Assembly (NCBI RefSeq): GCF_900089495.1 | Contig: NZ_LT605203.1 | Span: 1,298,795 to 1,362,794, forward strand | DNA: 64,000 bases | From: Thiomonas sp. X19 | GTDB lineage: Bacteria > Pseudomonadota > Gammaproteobacteria > Burkholderiales > Burkholderiaceae_C | Reading direction: 5' to 3' | Shown: piece by piece, positions 41,743-52,522 of the stretch | Layout of the letters: the number at the start of each line of letters is the position of its first letter | How positions within the stretch are numbered: the stretch's first letter is position 1 | Program-made: the position numbers and the translations under genes | Notes under the pieces: model-generated | The model's input: the letters and a program-made list of their open reading frames with translations, nothing else | The model's database searches: none | What the model was told of the DNA's origin: nothing

Positions 41743-42644
41743 AAATCCCCGGAAAACGCGGCAAGGACGATTCCAACGCGCCAGCCCAGGCTGACAGCCA
41801 GGCGCAAAGCGAAGAGGTCTTGCGGGTGCGCGCGCGCCGCCGTCTGATCGGCGCGGTCGCCCTGGTCCTGACTGGCGTGGTGGTGTTCCCGCTGATTTTC
41901 GAGACCCAGCCCAAGCCCGTGGCCTCGAATATGTCGCTGGTGATCCCGCCGCAGAACCAGGCGAGCATCTTGCCGGCGCCGGCTGGCAGCGTGCCTCGGG
42001 CCGATGCCAAAGCGGCTGCGGCGGTGGCCGAGTCGGCGCCAAAATCCTCCAGCGGCCCGCAAGCCATCGCCCCCAAGGCTGTCGAGCCTGCCGCGCCGCA
42101 GGCCGCGGTGGTCGCGCCAGCGCCCGCCCCCGTGGCGCCAACCCGGCAAGAGCCTGTGCAGGCGCAAGCGCCGGTGCAACGACCAGAACAGAAGCCCGAG
42201 CAAAAACCAGCGGCTGCGCCAGAACCATCGACGGCGCAGGTTTCGCCACCGTCCCAGCACAAACCGCAGCCTTCGCAACATCAGATCGCCAGTGCGCGGC
42301 AGGCGCTTGCCGCACTGGAGGGCAAGCAGCCCGACCAGATCACCACGGCCCAGGCCGAGGCGGCCATTGCCCAGTCAGGCCGCGGCTCCGGTGTTTCCAA
42401 CCAGACGTCCAGTTCGGCACGCTATGTCATCCAGGCGGGGGCCTATGCCGACACCAAGGCCGCCCATGAGGTGCGCCTGAAAATCGAGCACGCCGGTTTC
42501 AAGACTTACACCCAGGTGGTGGATACGCAGGCCGGCAAGCGCATCCGGGTCCGTGTCGGCCCCTTCACCACGCGCGAGCAGGCGGACCAGGCGCTCGCCC
42601 GGATCAAGGCGCTGGGGCTCAGTGCGGTCGTGCTGACCTTGTGA
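41739..42644 (+). CDS. DedD-like SPOR-domain protein
   Basis: A 301-residue bitopic membrane protein. A basic cytoplasmic segment, one transmembrane helix (RRRLIGAVALVLTGVVVFPLIF, about residues 33-54), a long Ala/Pro/Gln-rich periplasmic linker (70-200) and a C-terminal SPOR domain (YVIQAGAYADTKAAHEVRLKIEHAGF, then RIRVRVGPFTTREQADQAL). SPOR domains bind denuded septal glycan, so it probably acts in cell division. Gene order folC-dedD-cvpA-purF is the same as in E. coli. Coupled to folC by a 4-base overlap and to cvpA likewise. Confidence 0.9.
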   Translation: MKIPGKRGKDDSNAPAQADSQAQSEEVLRVRARRRLIGAVALVLTGVVVFPLIFETQPKPVASNMSLVIPPQNQASILPAPAGSVPRADAKAAAAVAESAPKSSSGPQAIAPKAVEPAAPQAAVVAPAPAPVAPTRQEPVQAQAPVQRPEQKPEQKPAAAPEPSTAQVSPPSQHKPQPSQHQIASARQALAALEGKQPDQITTAQAEAAIAQSGRGSGVSNQTSSSARYVIQAGAYADTKAAHEVRLKIEHAGFKTYTQVVDTQAGKRIRVRVGPFTTREQADQALARIKALGLSAVVLTL

Positions 42645-43141
42645 ACGCGCTGGACTGGTTCGTCCTGGCAGGTCTCGGCCTGTCGGCTTTGGTGGGCGTG
42701 CTGCGGGGCGCGGCCTACGAGTTCATCAGCCTCGGCGGCTGGATCGTGGCATTCTTCGTGGCGCGCCAGTGCTCGCCCTGGCTGGCCGAGCACTATTTGC
42801 AGGGTCTGGGCACGGTGGAATTGCGCAACGGCGTGGCCTGGTTCGCCTGCTTCGTGCTCGCGCTGCTGGCAGCGGGGCTGCTGGCCACGGTGATGCGGCT
42901 GCTGCTGCGCTCGACGGGGCTGGGGGTTCTCGACCGCAGCATGGGCGCCGTGTTCGGCCTGGTCCGCGGCCTGGCGTTGCTGATGCTGACCATTTTCGCT
43001 GCAGGTTATACAGAATTGCCGCATAGTGCGATGTGGAAGACCTCGCTATTCATCCCGCCGGCGGCAGCGGCGGTGGCCGAAGTGCTCCCTCTCCTGCCTG
43101 TGGCCGTGGTTCCGGCCATGCCTGCACTGCCGAAGCCGTAA
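42641..43141 (+). CDS. cvpA: CvpA-family membrane protein
   Basis: A 166-residue inner-membrane protein with about four helices (residues 5-25, 28-47, 63-87, 100-120). [40 protein letters not shown] is the family start, and [19 protein letters not shown] is the second signature. Needed for colicin V production in E. coli and for envelope homeostasis; exact role unclear. GTG 42641 overlaps the previous stop by 4 nt. Confidence 0.92.
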   Translation: MNALDWFVLAGLGLSALVGVLRGAAYEFISLGGWIVAFFVARQCSPWLAEHYLQGLGTVELRNGVAWFACFVLALLAAGLLATVMRLLLRSTGLGVLDRSMGAVFGLVRGLALLMLTIFAAGYTELPHSAMWKTSLFIPPAAAAVAEVLPLLPVAVVPAMPALPKP

Positions 43142-43191
43142 CCATCCCGATTCAGATTCATTCAGCGTTTCAGTTCTGGAGTACAGGCATC

Positions 43192-44697
43192 ATGTGTGGA
43201 GTTGTCGGCATCGTCTCGAAGCAGCCCGTGAACCAGGTGATTTACGACGCCCTGCTGCTGTTGCAGCACCGGGGGCAGGACGCGGCCGGCATCATCACCG
43301 GCCAGGCTGGCAAGCTCTACATGCAAAAAGCGCGCGGCATGGTGCGCGACGTGTTTCGCACCCGCAATATGCGCGGCCTGCCCGGCAATTACGGTCTGGG
43401 CCAGGTGCGCTACCCCACGGCCGGCAGCGCCGACAGCGAGGAAGAAGCGCAGCCGTTCTATGTGAATGCACCGTTCGGCCTGGCGCTCGCCCACAACGGC
43501 AACCTGACCAACACCGATGTCCTGCGCGAGGAACTCAAGACCCACGATCACCGGCATATCAACACCGGGTCCGACTCCGAGGTGCTGCTCAATGTGCTGG
43601 CGCATGAAATCGATGCGGCTTCGCATGGATTGCCGCTCAAGCCGGCCGATCTGTTCAAGGCCGTGCGCGCGGTGCACCGGCGCATTCGCGGATCCTATGC
43701 CGTGGTCGTGCTGATTGCGGGCCATGGCTTGCTGGCGTTCCGCGACCCTTACGGCATCCGCCCGCTGTGCTTCGGCACGCAGGATGAGGACGGCGACATC
43801 ATGGTGGCCAGCGAGTCGGTGGCGCTGGAGGGCAACGGCTACAAGCTGGTGCGCGATGTTGCTCCCGGGGAGGCCGTGTTCGTCGATCTGGAAGGTCGGC
43901 TGCATAGCGAGCAGTGCGCCGAGAACCCCACGCTCAACCCTTGTATTTTCGAGTTCGTCTACCTCGCGCGGCCCGACTCGGTGCTCGACGGCATTTCGGT
44001 CTACCAGGCGCGCCTGAACATGGGCGAGACCCTGGCGCAGCGCGTCATCTCCACCATGCCGCCGAGTGAAATCGACGTGGTGATCCCGGTGCCCGAATCC
44101 AGCCGGCCCTCCGCCATGCAACTGGCCTGGAAGCTGGGGCGGCCCTACCGCGAAGGCTTCGTCAAGAACCGCTATGTCGGGCGCACTTTCATCATGCCCG
44201 GCCAGGCCGTGCGCAAGAAATCGGTGCGGCAGAAGCTCAACGCCATCACCCAGGAATTCGCCGGACGCAATGTGCTGCTGGTGGACGACTCCATCGTGCG
44301 TGGCACGACCTCGCGCGAGATCGTGCAAATGGCGCGCGAGGCCGGGGCGCGCAAGGTCTATCTGGCTTCGGCCGCGCCGCCGGTGCGCTACCCGAATGTC
44401 TATGGCATCGACATGCCCACGGGCCGCGAGTTGGTCGCGCATGAACGCAATATCGAGGAAGTGCGCCAGATCATCGGCGCCGATGCGCTGATCTATCAGG
44501 ACCTGGAAGCGATGAAGCGCGCCGTGCGTCGCGAGCGTCCCGACATCGACACCTTCGAGGCTTCCTGCTTCGACGGCTGCTACATCACCGGCGATGTCGA
44601 CGCGGCTTTGCTCGTGGGTTCGGGCGCCAACCGGGGCGAAGACTTCGGCAGCCGCTTGAACCTGCAGAATGCGGAGCAGGAGGAGTCCCAATCGTGA
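43192..44697 (+). CDS. purF: Amidophosphoribosyltransferase
   Basis: A 501-residue enzyme committing PRPP to purine synthesis. Met-Cys start ([33 protein letters not shown]) exposes the N-terminal nucleophile Cys. AHNGNLTN and the PRPP motif [17 protein letters not shown] are present. The ATG at 43192 is fixed by the Cys. Its stop overlaps the metZ start (GTGA). Confidence 0.97.
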   Translation: MCGVVGIVSKQPVNQVIYDALLLLQHRGQDAAGIITGQAGKLYMQKARGMVRDVFRTRNMRGLPGNYGLGQVRYPTAGSADSEEEAQPFYVNAPFGLALAHNGNLTNTDVLREELKTHDHRHINTGSDSEVLLNVLAHEIDAASHGLPLKPADLFKAVRAVHRRIRGSYAVVVLIAGHGLLAFRDPYGIRPLCFGTQDEDGDIMVASESVALEGNGYKLVRDVAPGEAVFVDLEGRLHSEQCAENPTLNPCIFEFVYLARPDSVLDGISVYQARLNMGETLAQRVISTMPPSEIDVVIPVPESSRPSAMQLAWKLGRPYREGFVKNRYVGRTFIMPGQAVRKKSVRQKLNAITQEFAGRNVLLVDDSIVRGTTSREIVQMAREAGARKVYLASAAPPVRYPNVYGIDMPTGRELVAHERNIEEVRQIIGADALIYQDLEAMKRAVRRERPDIDTFEASCFDGCYITGDVDAALLVGSGANRGEDFGSRLNLQNAEQEESQS

Positions 44698-45917
44698 ACG
44701 CGAACGACAAGGCCCTGAGCAAGGGCTTGCACATCGACACGCTGGCCGTGCGCGAGGCGCTGCCGCGCACGGCTTACGGCGAACACAGCGAAGCCCTGTT
44801 TCTCACCAGCAGCTTCGTGCATCCAGATGCCGCCACCGCCGCCGCGCGTTTTGCCGGTGAGGAGGACGGGTTTCTCTACTCGCGTTTTTCCAACCCCACC
44901 GTGGCCAGCATGGAGCGCCGCCTGGCGGCGCTCGAAGGCACGGAAGACGCCATCGGCACGGCCAGTGGCATGGGCGCCATCCTGCTGCTGATGCTGGGCC
45001 TGCTGCAGGCCGGCGACCATGTGGTGTGCTCGCGTTCGGTGTTCGGCTCCATCATCAAGCTCATCGGCGGCGAGTTCTCGCGCTTCGGCGTGGAAAGCAG
45101 CTTCGTGCCGCAGGACGATATCGCCGCCTGGAAAGCCGCCATTCGCCCCGGCAAGACCCGGCTGCTGTTCGCCGAGACGCCGACGAATCCGCTCACCGAG
45201 GTTTGCGACATCCGCGCCTTGGCCGATCTCGCCCACGATTGCGGCGCCCTGCTGGCGGTGGACAACTGCTTTTGCACGCCCGTCTTGCAACGCCCACGGG
45301 AACTCGGCGCCGACTTGGTGGTGCATTCCGCGACGAAGTATCTGGACGGCCAGGGCCGCGTGATTGCGGGCGCGGTGTGCGGCACGACCGAATTGATCGA
45401 GGGCCGGCTGCTGCCGGTGCAGCGCAGTGCGGGCATCAGCCTGTCGCCGTTCAACGCCTGGGTAGTGCTCAAGGGCCTGGAAACCCTTGGCCTGCGCATG
45501 CTGGCGCACAGCGCGCGCGCGCTCGAATTGGCCCGCTGGCTGCAAGCCCAGCCCGGCGTGGCGCGGGTGCATTACCCGGGGCTGGAGTCGCATCCCCAGC
45601 ATGCCCTGGCCATGCGCCAGCAGGACGGGCAGGGGGGCGCGGTGCTCGCTTTCGAACTGGCTGCGTCCAACCCGGAAGAGGCACGGCGCCGCGCCTTCCA
45701 TGTCATCGACCAGACCCGTCTGTGCTCCATCACCGCCAATCTGGGCGACACCAAAACCACCATCACCCATCCCGCCACCACCACCCACGGCCGGCTCAAG
45801 GACGAGCAACGGCAAGCCGCCGGCATCGGCCAGGGCTTGATCCGCTTGGCCGTCGGGCTGGAACATCAGCCCGACATCCAGGCCGACCTGGCGCGTGGAC
45901 TTGGCACGCTCGCTTAA
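44694..45917 (+). CDS. metZ: O-succinylhomoserine sulfhydrylase
   Basis: A 407-residue PLP enzyme of the Cys/Met-metabolism family making homocysteine directly from O-succinylhomoserine. The PLP Lys lies in [42 protein letters not shown] and [13 protein letters not shown] segments are conserved. metZ next to purF is the usual betaproteobacterial location. Starts with GTG, coupled to purF. Confidence 0.94.
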   Translation: MNANDKALSKGLHIDTLAVREALPRTAYGEHSEALFLTSSFVHPDAATAAARFAGEEDGFLYSRFSNPTVASMERRLAALEGTEDAIGTASGMGAILLLMLGLLQAGDHVVCSRSVFGSIIKLIGGEFSRFGVESSFVPQDDIAAWKAAIRPGKTRLLFAETPTNPLTEVCDIRALADLAHDCGALLAVDNCFCTPVLQRPRELGADLVVHSATKYLDGQGRVIAGAVCGTTELIEGRLLPVQRSAGISLSPFNAWVVLKGLETLGLRMLAHSARALELARWLQAQPGVARVHYPGLESHPQHALAMRQQDGQGGAVLAFELAASNPEEARRRAFHVIDQTRLCSITANLGDTKTTITHPATTTHGRLKDEQRQAAGIGQGLIRLAVGLEHQPDIQADLARGLGTLA

Positions 45918-45978
45918 GCCATCAGGTCGCCAACTGTCAGCCAATCGCGAGCCAACTGGCCGCGTCAATTTCTCCAGC

Positions 45979-47385
45979 ATGAGCGCAACAAACCCACCCA
46001 TCCGCACCCGCTTCGCCCCGAGCCCGACCGGCTTCATCCATCTCGGCAATATCCGCGCCGCGCTCTATCCCTGGGCTTTTGCCCGGCATCACGGCGGCAC
46101 CTTCATTCTGCGGATTGAAGACACCGACGTCGGACGCTCGACGCAGGAGGCGGTGCAAGTCATTCTCGACGGCATGGCCTGGATGGGCCTGGACCACGAC
46201 GAAGGGCCGTTCTACCAAATGCAGCGCATGCCGCGCTACCGCGAGGCGCTGCGGCAATTGCAGGACGCCGGCCATGTCTACCCCTGCTACATGAGCACTG
46301 CGGAGCTCGATGCCTTGCGCGAGCGGCAGATGGCGGCCGGCCTCAAGCCGCGCTACGACGGCACCTGGCGGCCCGAGCCGGGCAAGACCCTGCCGCCGGT
46401 TCCTGCCGGCGTGCCGCCGGTGCTGCGCTTTCGCACGCCACTTGCCGGTGCCGTGGCCTGGGACGATCGGGTGAAAGGACCCGTCGAGTTCAGCAATGCC
46501 GAGCTTGACGACCTGGTCATCGCCCGACCGGACGGCACTCCCACCTACAACTTCTGCGTCGTGGTCGACGACATCGACATGCGCATCACCCATGTGATTC
46601 GTGGCGACGACCATGTCAACAACACGCCGCGGCAAATCCACATCTTCCGCGCCCTCGGCCACGAGCCGCCGGTCTATGCCCATCTGCCCACCGTGCTCAA
46701 CGAGCAGGGCGAGAAGCTGTCCAAACGCAATGGGGCGAAGAGCGTGCTGCAGTACCGCGATGAAGGTTATCTGCCCGATGCCATGGTGAACTACCTCGCG
46801 CGCCTGGGCTGGTCGCATGGCGACGCGGAAATTTTCTCGCGCGAGCAGTTCGTGCAGTGGTTCGACCTCGATCACCTCGGCCGTTCCGCCGCCCAGTTCG
46901 ACGGCGAAAAACTCAAGTGGGTGAACGCGCACTACCTGCGCGCCTTGCCCCCGCAGCAACTGGCCGAAGCCGTGCGCCCATTTCTGCGGCGACTGGGCTT
47001 GCATGAGCAGGGAGTCGATCTTACTGGCGCGGTGGCGCTGCTGCGCGAACGCGCCCACACCCTGGTCGAGATGGCCGAGCTGTGCGGCATGTTCTATGTC
47101 CAGCCCCAACCTGATGCGGCCTTGCTGGCCCAGCATCTCACCGCACCGGCCCAGGCTGCCTTGTCCGATTTGCGCACCGCGCTCGCGGCATTGCCGAGCT
47201 GGGATGCGCCGGCCATTGGCGCCGCCATGAAGCAGGTCCTTGCGGCGCACCAACTGAAAATGCCGCAGCTGGCCATGCCGCTGCGCCTGCTGGTGACGGG
47301 GCGTTTGCAAACGCCGTCGGTCGATGCAGTCCTGGCCCTGTTCACGCGCGACACCGTGGTGCAAAGACTAGCCGCAAACACCTGA
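45979..47385 (+). CDS. gltX: Glutamyl-tRNA synthetase
   Basis: A 468-residue class I synthetase. The HIGH-type motif is [16 protein letters not shown] and the KMSKS-type motif [43 protein letters not shown] is the central block. ATG 45979 is set by homology. It lies 61 nt after metZ. Confidence 0.97.
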   Translation: MSATNPPIRTRFAPSPTGFIHLGNIRAALYPWAFARHHGGTFILRIEDTDVGRSTQEAVQVILDGMAWMGLDHDEGPFYQMQRMPRYREALRQLQDAGHVYPCYMSTAELDALRERQMAAGLKPRYDGTWRPEPGKTLPPVPAGVPPVLRFRTPLAGAVAWDDRVKGPVEFSNAELDDLVIARPDGTPTYNFCVVVDDIDMRITHVIRGDDHVNNTPRQIHIFRALGHEPPVYAHLPTVLNEQGEKLSKRNGAKSVLQYRDEGYLPDAMVNYLARLGWSHGDAEIFSREQFVQWFDLDHLGRSAAQFDGEKLKWVNAHYLRALPPQQLAEAVRPFLRRLGLHEQGVDLTGAVALLRERAHTLVEMAELCGMFYVQPQPDAALLAQHLTAPAQAALSDLRTALAALPSWDAPAIGAAMKQVLAAHQLKMPQLAMPLRLLVTGRLQTPSVDAVLALFTRDTVVQRLAANT

Positions 47386-47423
47386 ATGGCTGCAGCCTGC
47401 ACGCGCTCGCGCAGGCCCGCCTG

Positions 47424-47453
47424 TTGCGCCTGAGCGACGTTTTGCGTTACAAT
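47424..47453 (+). promoter_or_regulatory. Candidate promoter of the small basic protein gene
   Basis: TTGCGC (-35) and TACAAT (-10) with 18-nt spacing, upstream of the 86-aa gene. The leader to its GTG would be about 78 nt. Confidence 0.45.
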
Positions 47454-47537
47454 TGCCTGTGCTGATCAATCGGGCTGCCTGACTTGGTGCCCTTTGATTC
47501 TTGTCTTGATCTACCAAGTTCCGCTAGAGGGCGAGCC

Positions 47538-47798
47538 GTGGCAAAAACGACTACTACGCGCAAATCCGTGGACTCCGATACCGATACCCTGGCCACAAAG
47601 CCACAGGCATCCAAAGAGGCCAATCCCTGGGATGCCATGCTGGAAAATGCGGCTGAAGTGGCCTCAACCTTCCGCAAGCGTCCGCAAGTCAAGGTTTCAT
47701 CCCCTTGGCGCGAAGGTTTCGGCAGGCCGCTTTCCCAGCGGTCGCGTGAAATCTACGAACACATCACCGCGAACAAGACGCGGCTCAAGCAGAAGTAA
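47538..47798 (+). CDS. Small conserved-looking hypothetical protein (86 aa)
   Basis: An 86-residue hydrophilic protein starting VAKTTTTRKS, acidic/basic mixed, with PWDAMLENAAEVASTFRKRPQV and SSPWREGFGRPLSQRSREIYEHI in its second half. GTG 47538 is chosen for the AGAGGGCGA site just upstream; an in-frame GTG at 47484 would lengthen it. No known domain. It stands as its own unit between gltX and the convergent pyrD. Confidence 0.55.
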   Translation: MAKTTTTRKSVDSDTDTLATKPQASKEANPWDAMLENAAEVASTFRKRPQVKVSSPWREGFGRPLSQRSREIYEHITANKTRLKQK

Positions 47799-47817
47799 AG
47801 TCCTGCAGCGAAAGACC

Positions 47818-47866
47818 CCAAGCCCCATGGGTGTGCTGGAAAGCCCGGCGCGTCAATGGGGCTTGG
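47818..47866. other. Long inverted repeat between convergent genes
   Basis: CCAAGCCCCAT (47818-47828) and ATGGGGCTTGG (47856-47866) are perfect 11-bp arms around 27 nt. The right arm is also the last codons of pyrD. No T-run, but the position between two convergent genes suggests a transcript-end structure. Confidence 0.5.
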
Positions 47867-48890
47867 TCATTCTCCCCAGTGCTTGGGCGCAACGGCTCAC
47901 CAGTTCCGGCCCTTGATAGATCAGCCCGGTATAGAGCTGCACCAGATTCGCACCGGCCTGGATTTTCTTAACAGCGTCGCCAGCCTGCAAAATGCCGCCG
48001 ACGCCGATGATGGGGTAGCCCGGCCCCAGGCGTGCGCGCAATTGCGCAATCACCCGGGTGGACTGCTCTCGCAGCGGAGCTCCGCTCAAGCCGCCGGCTT
48101 CGTCCGCATGGGGCAGCCCCGCGACGGCATCCCTTGCAATCGTGGTGTTGGTGGCGATCACGCCGTCGATGCCGTGGCGCATCAGCGCGTCGGCCAGGGC
48201 GGCAATCTGTTCAGGCTGCAAGTCGGGCGCCACTTTCACCATCAGCGGTACGCGCTTGCCCTGCGCTTGCGCCAGTTGCTCGCGCTCGGTCGCCAGCCCT
48301 GTCAGCAAGGCCTCGAGCGCCGCATCAGTCTGCAAAGCCCGCAGCCCCTGGGTGTTGGGTGAGGAGACATTGATGGTCACATAATCGGCATGGGCATAAA
48401 CCGCGCGCAGTCCGGCCGCATAGTCGTCCAGCGCCTGCTCCATGGGGGTGCTTGCGTTCTTGCCGATGTTCAGCCCCAGGGGCAGCTCGCGCCGGCTGCG
48501 GCGCACATGGTGCAGAAAGGCATCCAGCCCGGCGTTGTTGAAGCCCATGCGGTTGATCAGCGCCTGGGCCTGCGGCAAGCGGAACAGGCGCGGCTTGGCG
48601 TTGCCGGGCTGGGCGCGTGGTGTGACCGTGCCCACTTCGATGAAACCAAAGCCCATGGCCGCCAGCGCATCGATGGCTGCGCCATTCTTGTCCAGCCCGG
48701 CGGCGAGGCCGATGCGGTTGGGAAAGCTCAGGCCCAGGAGTTGCACCGGATCATGCACGCGCGGATGGGCGTAGAGCCGTGACAGCCCGGTTTGATGCAG
48801 CAGGCGCAAACCACGTAGCGTCAAGTCATGCGCCGCCTCAGGGTCCAGGCTGAAGAGTAGCGGGCGCATGAGCGCGTAGGGCAGGGGCAT
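47853..48890 (-). CDS. pyrD: Dihydroorotate dehydrogenase (quinone)
   Basis: A 345-residue class 2 enzyme of pyrimidine synthesis, attached to the inner membrane by its N-terminal helix ([24 protein letters not shown]). FMN and active-site blocks: [55 protein letters not shown] (catalytic Ser), VKVAPDL and [14 protein letters not shown] 48890 matches the family; the frame is open farther upstream. Divergent from rpiA. Confidence 0.96.
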   Translation of the reverse strand: MPLPYALMRPLLFSLDPEAAHDLTLRGLRLLHQTGLSRLYAHPRVHDPVQLLGLSFPNRIGLAAGLDKNGAAIDALAAMGFGFIEVGTVTPRAQPGNAKPRLFRLPQAQALINRMGFNNAGLDAFLHHVRRSRRELPLGLNIGKNASTPMEQALDDYAAGLRAVYAHADYVTINVSSPNTQGLRALQTDAALEALLTGLATEREQLAQAQGKRVPLMVKVAPDLQPEQIAALADALMRHGIDGVIATNTTIARDAVAGLPHADEAGGLSGAPLREQSTRVIAQLRARLGPGYPIIGVGGILQAGDAVKKIQAGANLVQLYTGLIYQGPELVSRCAQALGRMTKPH

Positions 48891-48986
48891 TGCGGGCTTG
48901 GCTTGAGTGGGCGGCGCGCTGCTGCGCCAAAGGGCGCGCTGTAGCGAGCGGCGATAATAAGGCCGACCTTTTTCGCGAGTGCACAC

Positions 48987-49649
48987 ATGACCCAGGACGA
49001 ACTCAAACAAGCCGTGGCTCATGCCGCGCTGCGCCAGGTGCCGCAAGGCGAAATCATTGGTGTGGGGACGGGATCGACGGTGAATTTTTTCATCGACGCG
49101 CTCGCCACCATGAAGGACAAAGTGCGTGGCGCCGTGTCGAGTTCGGAGCGCAGCACCGAGCGTCTCAAGGCGCATGGCATCGAAGTGTTCGACTTGAACG
49201 TGGTGGAGCGTATTCCGGTTTATGTGGACGGGGCCGATGAAATCGACCCGTCCGGGGCGATGATCAAGGGCGGCGGTGGTGCGCTGACGCGGGAGAAGAT
49301 CATCGCCGAAGTCGCCGATCGCTTTGTCTGCATCGTCGACGCCAGCAAGCTGGTGCCGGTGCTCGGCAAGTTTCCGCTGCCGGTGGAAGTGGTGCCGATG
49401 GCGCGCGAACTGGTGTTGCGCCGGCTGCGCGCGCTGGGCGGCGAGCCGCGTTTGCGCGAGGGCTACATCACCGACAACGGCAACGTCATCCTGGACGTGC
49501 ATGGCCTGGCGATTGCCAACCCGCGCGAGTTCGAGTCCAGCATCAACCAGATTCCGGGCGTGGTCACGGTGGGCCTGTTCGCCCATCGCGGCGCCGATCT
49601 GGCGCTGGTGGGAACAGCCACGGGCGTGCAGGAACACGCTTACGTGTAA
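48987..49649 (+). CDS. rpiA: Ribose-5-phosphate isomerase A
   Basis: A 220-residue enzyme of the pentose phosphate pathway. [25 protein letters not shown] (catalytic Asp), [28 protein letters not shown] and [11 protein letters not shown] are all present. A GATAAT (48953-48958) upstream may be the -10. Confidence 0.96.
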   Translation: MTQDELKQAVAHAALRQVPQGEIIGVGTGSTVNFFIDALATMKDKVRGAVSSSERSTERLKAHGIEVFDLNVVERIPVYVDGADEIDPSGAMIKGGGGALTREKIIAEVADRFVCIVDASKLVPVLGKFPLPVEVVPMARELVLRRLRALGGEPRLREGYITDNGNVILDVHGLAIANPREFESSINQIPGVVTVGLFAHRGADLALVGTATGVQEHAYV

Positions 49650-49667
49650 GCCGTGCTCGCCCAGGCT

Positions 49668-50336
49668 TCAGAACTGGAAGCCGGGCGGCGCCTTCGGGTT
49701 GGGCGGTGGCAGCACTGGGGCCGCAGGCAAGCCTTCGGGATTGCTGGCCTTCTTGGCGGGCCGTGATGCCGCGGCCAGCGGCACGAGGTTCTCGGGCGCG
49801 GCGAATGCGAAGTCTTTCGGCAGGCGAGATTGTTGGGGATAGCCCGCAGCCGTGAGCGCCTGGTTCCAGGCGTCGGGCGCAAAGCCCACCGGCAGGCGCA
49901 CTCCAGCCACGGTCAGCAGCGGCAATTTTTCCGAGCCGTCGCTGATGCGCTTGTAGGCCGTGACGTCGGCTGGCGTGGCGACGCTCTTGTCGCTGTAGGG
50001 AATGCCGCGCTGGCGCAGCAAGTGCACGCCATCGTCGCAAGCCGGACATTGCGGCGTGGTGTAGATGACCACGGGATACTTGCGCACGACTGGCTGCAGA
50101 TCCGCCGGAACGCGGCTTGCGCCCTGCTCGGATTGCGCCTGCGCGGGTGTGCCGATGCGCTCCACCTGCTCACCTGGGCGGCTGGGGGGAATGTCGGTGA
50201 AGGTGATCTGCCCGTTGCGCCCGACCACCTTGTAGACCGCCCAGGCCGAAGGTGCCGCAAGCGTTGCAAGCAGCGCCACGGCGGTTGCAAGCAACGCGGG
50301 ACGGGCGGACGACAGCAGGACGTGGCGCATGGACAT
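49668..50336 (-). CDS. Secreted glutaredoxin-like protein with DUF4124-like start
   Basis: A 222-residue protein with a signal peptide (residues 1-33, ending SAWA), a DUF4124-like segment (VYKVVGRNGQITFTDIPPS, about 34-52) and a glutaredoxin/thioredoxin-like domain (about 85-165) whose active site is TTPQCPACDDGVHLLRQRGI (CPAC). The C-terminal 50 residues are Pro/Ala-rich. Probably a periplasmic or envelope redox protein; partner unknown. Convergent with rpiA. Confidence 0.8.
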   Translation of the reverse strand: MSMRHVLLSSARPALLATAVALLATLAAPSAWAVYKVVGRNGQITFTDIPPSRPGEQVERIGTPAQAQSEQGASRVPADLQPVVRKYPVVIYTTPQCPACDDGVHLLRQRGIPYSDKSVATPADVTAYKRISDGSEKLPLLTVAGVRLPVGFAPDAWNQALTAAGYPQQSRLPKDFAFAAPENLVPLAAASRPAKKASNPEGLPAAPVLPPPNPKAPPGFQF

Positions 50337-50408
50337 GGGCGTGGCTCCAGATCAGCGGAAGTGCTGGGCGACTAGCAGGGTAGCTCGGGGCGCGGGCGGC
50401 CGGTGGCT

Positions 50409-52505
50409 TCAGGTCGTCTCGACCATGCCCTGGTGGCGCAGCAGGGCGTCGATCTGCGGATCGCGCCCGCGAAAGGCACGGAAGGATTCGAGCGCCGGCC
50501 GGCTGCTGCCGCGGGCGAGGATTTCATCGCGGAAACGGGCTCCGGTCTGCGGGTCCAGGACGCCGTTTTCCTCGAACTGGGCGTACGCGTCGGCCGACAG
50601 CACCTCGGCCCATTTATAGCTGTAGTAGCCCGCCGCATAGCCACCGGCGAAGATGTGCGAGAAGCTGTGTTGAAAGCGGTAGAAGTCGGGCGGGAACAGC
50701 ACGGCCACCTCTTGGCGCACGGCGGCAGCGACATCGGCCACGGTTTGTGGCGTGAAGCTGCGCAGGCTGTGGTGCAGGCGCAGGTCGAACAGCGAGAACT
50801 CGATCTGCCGCAGGGTTTGCATGCCAGCCTGGAAATTGCGCGCCGCCAGCATGCGCTCGAACAAGGCGCGAGGCAGGGCGGCGCCGGTGTCGACATGGCG
50901 GGTGAGTTGTTGCAGCACGTCCCATTCCCAGCAGAAGTTCTCCATGAACTGGCTGGGCAATTCCACCGCGTCCCACTCCACGCCGGAAATGCCGGAAGCG
51001 GAGATGTCGTCGACCTGGGTCAGCAGGTGATGCAGGCCGTGACCGAACTCGTGGAACAGGGTCTGCACGTCGTCGTGCGTCAGCAGCGCGGGTTTGCCGC
51101 CGACCCCGGCGGCGAAGTTGCAGGTGAGCAGGGCAATCGGTGTTTGCAAGCGAGTGCCGGGCTGGCCCGGGCGCAGCCAGCGGGCGCGGGCATCGTCCAT
51201 CCAGGCGCCGGAGCGCTTGCCGGCGCGAGCGTGCAGGTCGGTGTAGAACTGGCCTATCCCCTGGCCCTGGGGCGTTTGCACATCCCAGAGCTTGACCTCG
51301 GGATGCCACGCGCCGCGCTGCGTTTGCGCCTCGACGATGCGCACGCCGAACAGGGTCTGCACCAGGGCGAACAGACCAGTCAGCACCTGCGGCTCGGTGA
51401 AGTATTGCTTCACCTCCTGCTCGGAGTAGTCGTAGCGGCGTTCGCGCAGGCGCTCGGAGGCGAAGGAAATATCCCAGGACGCCAGTTCGGGAAGGCCCAG
51501 ATTCTCGGCGGCGAAGGCGCGCAGATCGGCCAGGTCGCGCTCGGCGTAGGGGCGGGCGCGCTGGGCGAGGTCGAGCAGGAAGTGCTCGACCTGCGCGGGG
51601 CTGTCGGCCATCTTGGGTTCGAGCGACAGCTCGGCGAAGCTGGAGAACCCCAGCAGGCGGGCTTCCTCGTCGCGCAGTTGCAGCAGTTCGGCCATCGGCG
51701 CCGAGTTGTCGAGCGCCGCGTCGCCCAGGTCGCTGGCGCGGGTGACGTAAGCGCGGTAGATGCGCTCGCGCAGGGCGCGGCTCTTGGCGTACTGCATCAC
51801 CGGCACATAGCTCGGCTGGTGCAGGGTGAACACATAGCCAGGCTTGCCGAGTTCGGCCGCGGCCTCCTGGGCGACCTGCAGCACATCGGCAGGGATGCCG
51901 TCCACCTCGGCGGCGCTGGCTTCGAGTTTGGCGGCGTTGGTGGCGTCGAGCAGATGTTCGGAGAAGGTCTGGGCCAACTCGGCGCTGCGCTCCTGAATCT
52001 GGGCGTAGCGCCGGCGAGCCTCGCCCTGCAATTCGGCCCCGCTCAAGCGGAAGTCGCGCAAGGCGTGGCGGATGATGCGCTGGCGCGTGGCGCTCAGGCG
52101 GGTGAACTCCGCACTTTCGCTCAGGCGCTTGTATTGGGCGTAGAGCCCGGCGTCCAGGCCCAGCTCGGTCCAGAACTCGGTGACTTCGGGCAGCAGGGCG
52201 TTGAAGGCCTCGCGCAGCGCGGGGGTGTCGGCCACGGCGTTCAGATGCCCGACCATGCCCCAGGCACGCGAGAGCCGCTCGGTGGCGAGGTTGAGTGGGT
52301 CGACCACCGCATCCCAGGTGGCAGGAGTCACCAGGTCGGTGACTTTGGCCAGTGCGGCGCGGGCCTCGCCGATGAGTTGCGTGATGGCCGGTTTCACATG
52401 CTCGGGTTGAACCTGGGCATAAGCGGGCAGATCGGCGAAATCGAGCAGCGGGTTGCCGCGGGGTTGCGGCGCCGTTTGGCTGCTGGCTTGCTCCAATGTG
52501 GGCAT
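50409..52505 (-). CDS. prlC: Oligopeptidase A (M3 metallopeptidase)
   Basis: A 698-residue zinc peptidase of the thimet family that degrades short peptides, including cleaved signal peptides. The zinc motif is TLFHEFGHGLHHLL; a downstream Glu in GVEWDAVELPSQFMENF completes the site. Other blocks are PLLDFADLPAYAQVQPEHVKPAI near the start and FAGGYAAGYYSYKWAEVLSADAY near the end. Length is usual (680 to 700). Upstream folD is 17 nt away. Confidence 0.95.
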   Translation of the reverse strand: MPTLEQASSQTAPQPRGNPLLDFADLPAYAQVQPEHVKPAITQLIGEARAALAKVTDLVTPATWDAVVDPLNLATERLSRAWGMVGHLNAVADTPALREAFNALLPEVTEFWTELGLDAGLYAQYKRLSESAEFTRLSATRQRIIRHALRDFRLSGAELQGEARRRYAQIQERSAELAQTFSEHLLDATNAAKLEASAAEVDGIPADVLQVAQEAAAELGKPGYVFTLHQPSYVPVMQYAKSRALRERIYRAYVTRASDLGDAALDNSAPMAELLQLRDEEARLLGFSSFAELSLEPKMADSPAQVEHFLLDLAQRARPYAERDLADLRAFAAENLGLPELASWDISFASERLRERRYDYSEQEVKQYFTEPQVLTGLFALVQTLFGVRIVEAQTQRGAWHPEVKLWDVQTPQGQGIGQFYTDLHARAGKRSGAWMDDARARWLRPGQPGTRLQTPIALLTCNFAAGVGGKPALLTHDDVQTLFHEFGHGLHHLLTQVDDISASGISGVEWDAVELPSQFMENFCWEWDVLQQLTRHVDTGAALPRALFERMLAARNFQAGMQTLRQIEFSLFDLRLHHSLRSFTPQTVADVAAAVRQEVAVLFPPDFYRFQHSFSHIFAGGYAAGYYSYKWAEVLSADAYAQFEENGVLDPQTGARFRDEILARGSSRPALESFRAFRGRDPQIDALLRHQGMVETT

Positions 52506-52522
52506 GATGGCCCTCCTTCAGT

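Noticed and set aside
44600..44694. SAM riboswitch before metZ
   Set aside because: metZ overlaps purF by 4 nt, leaving no leader.
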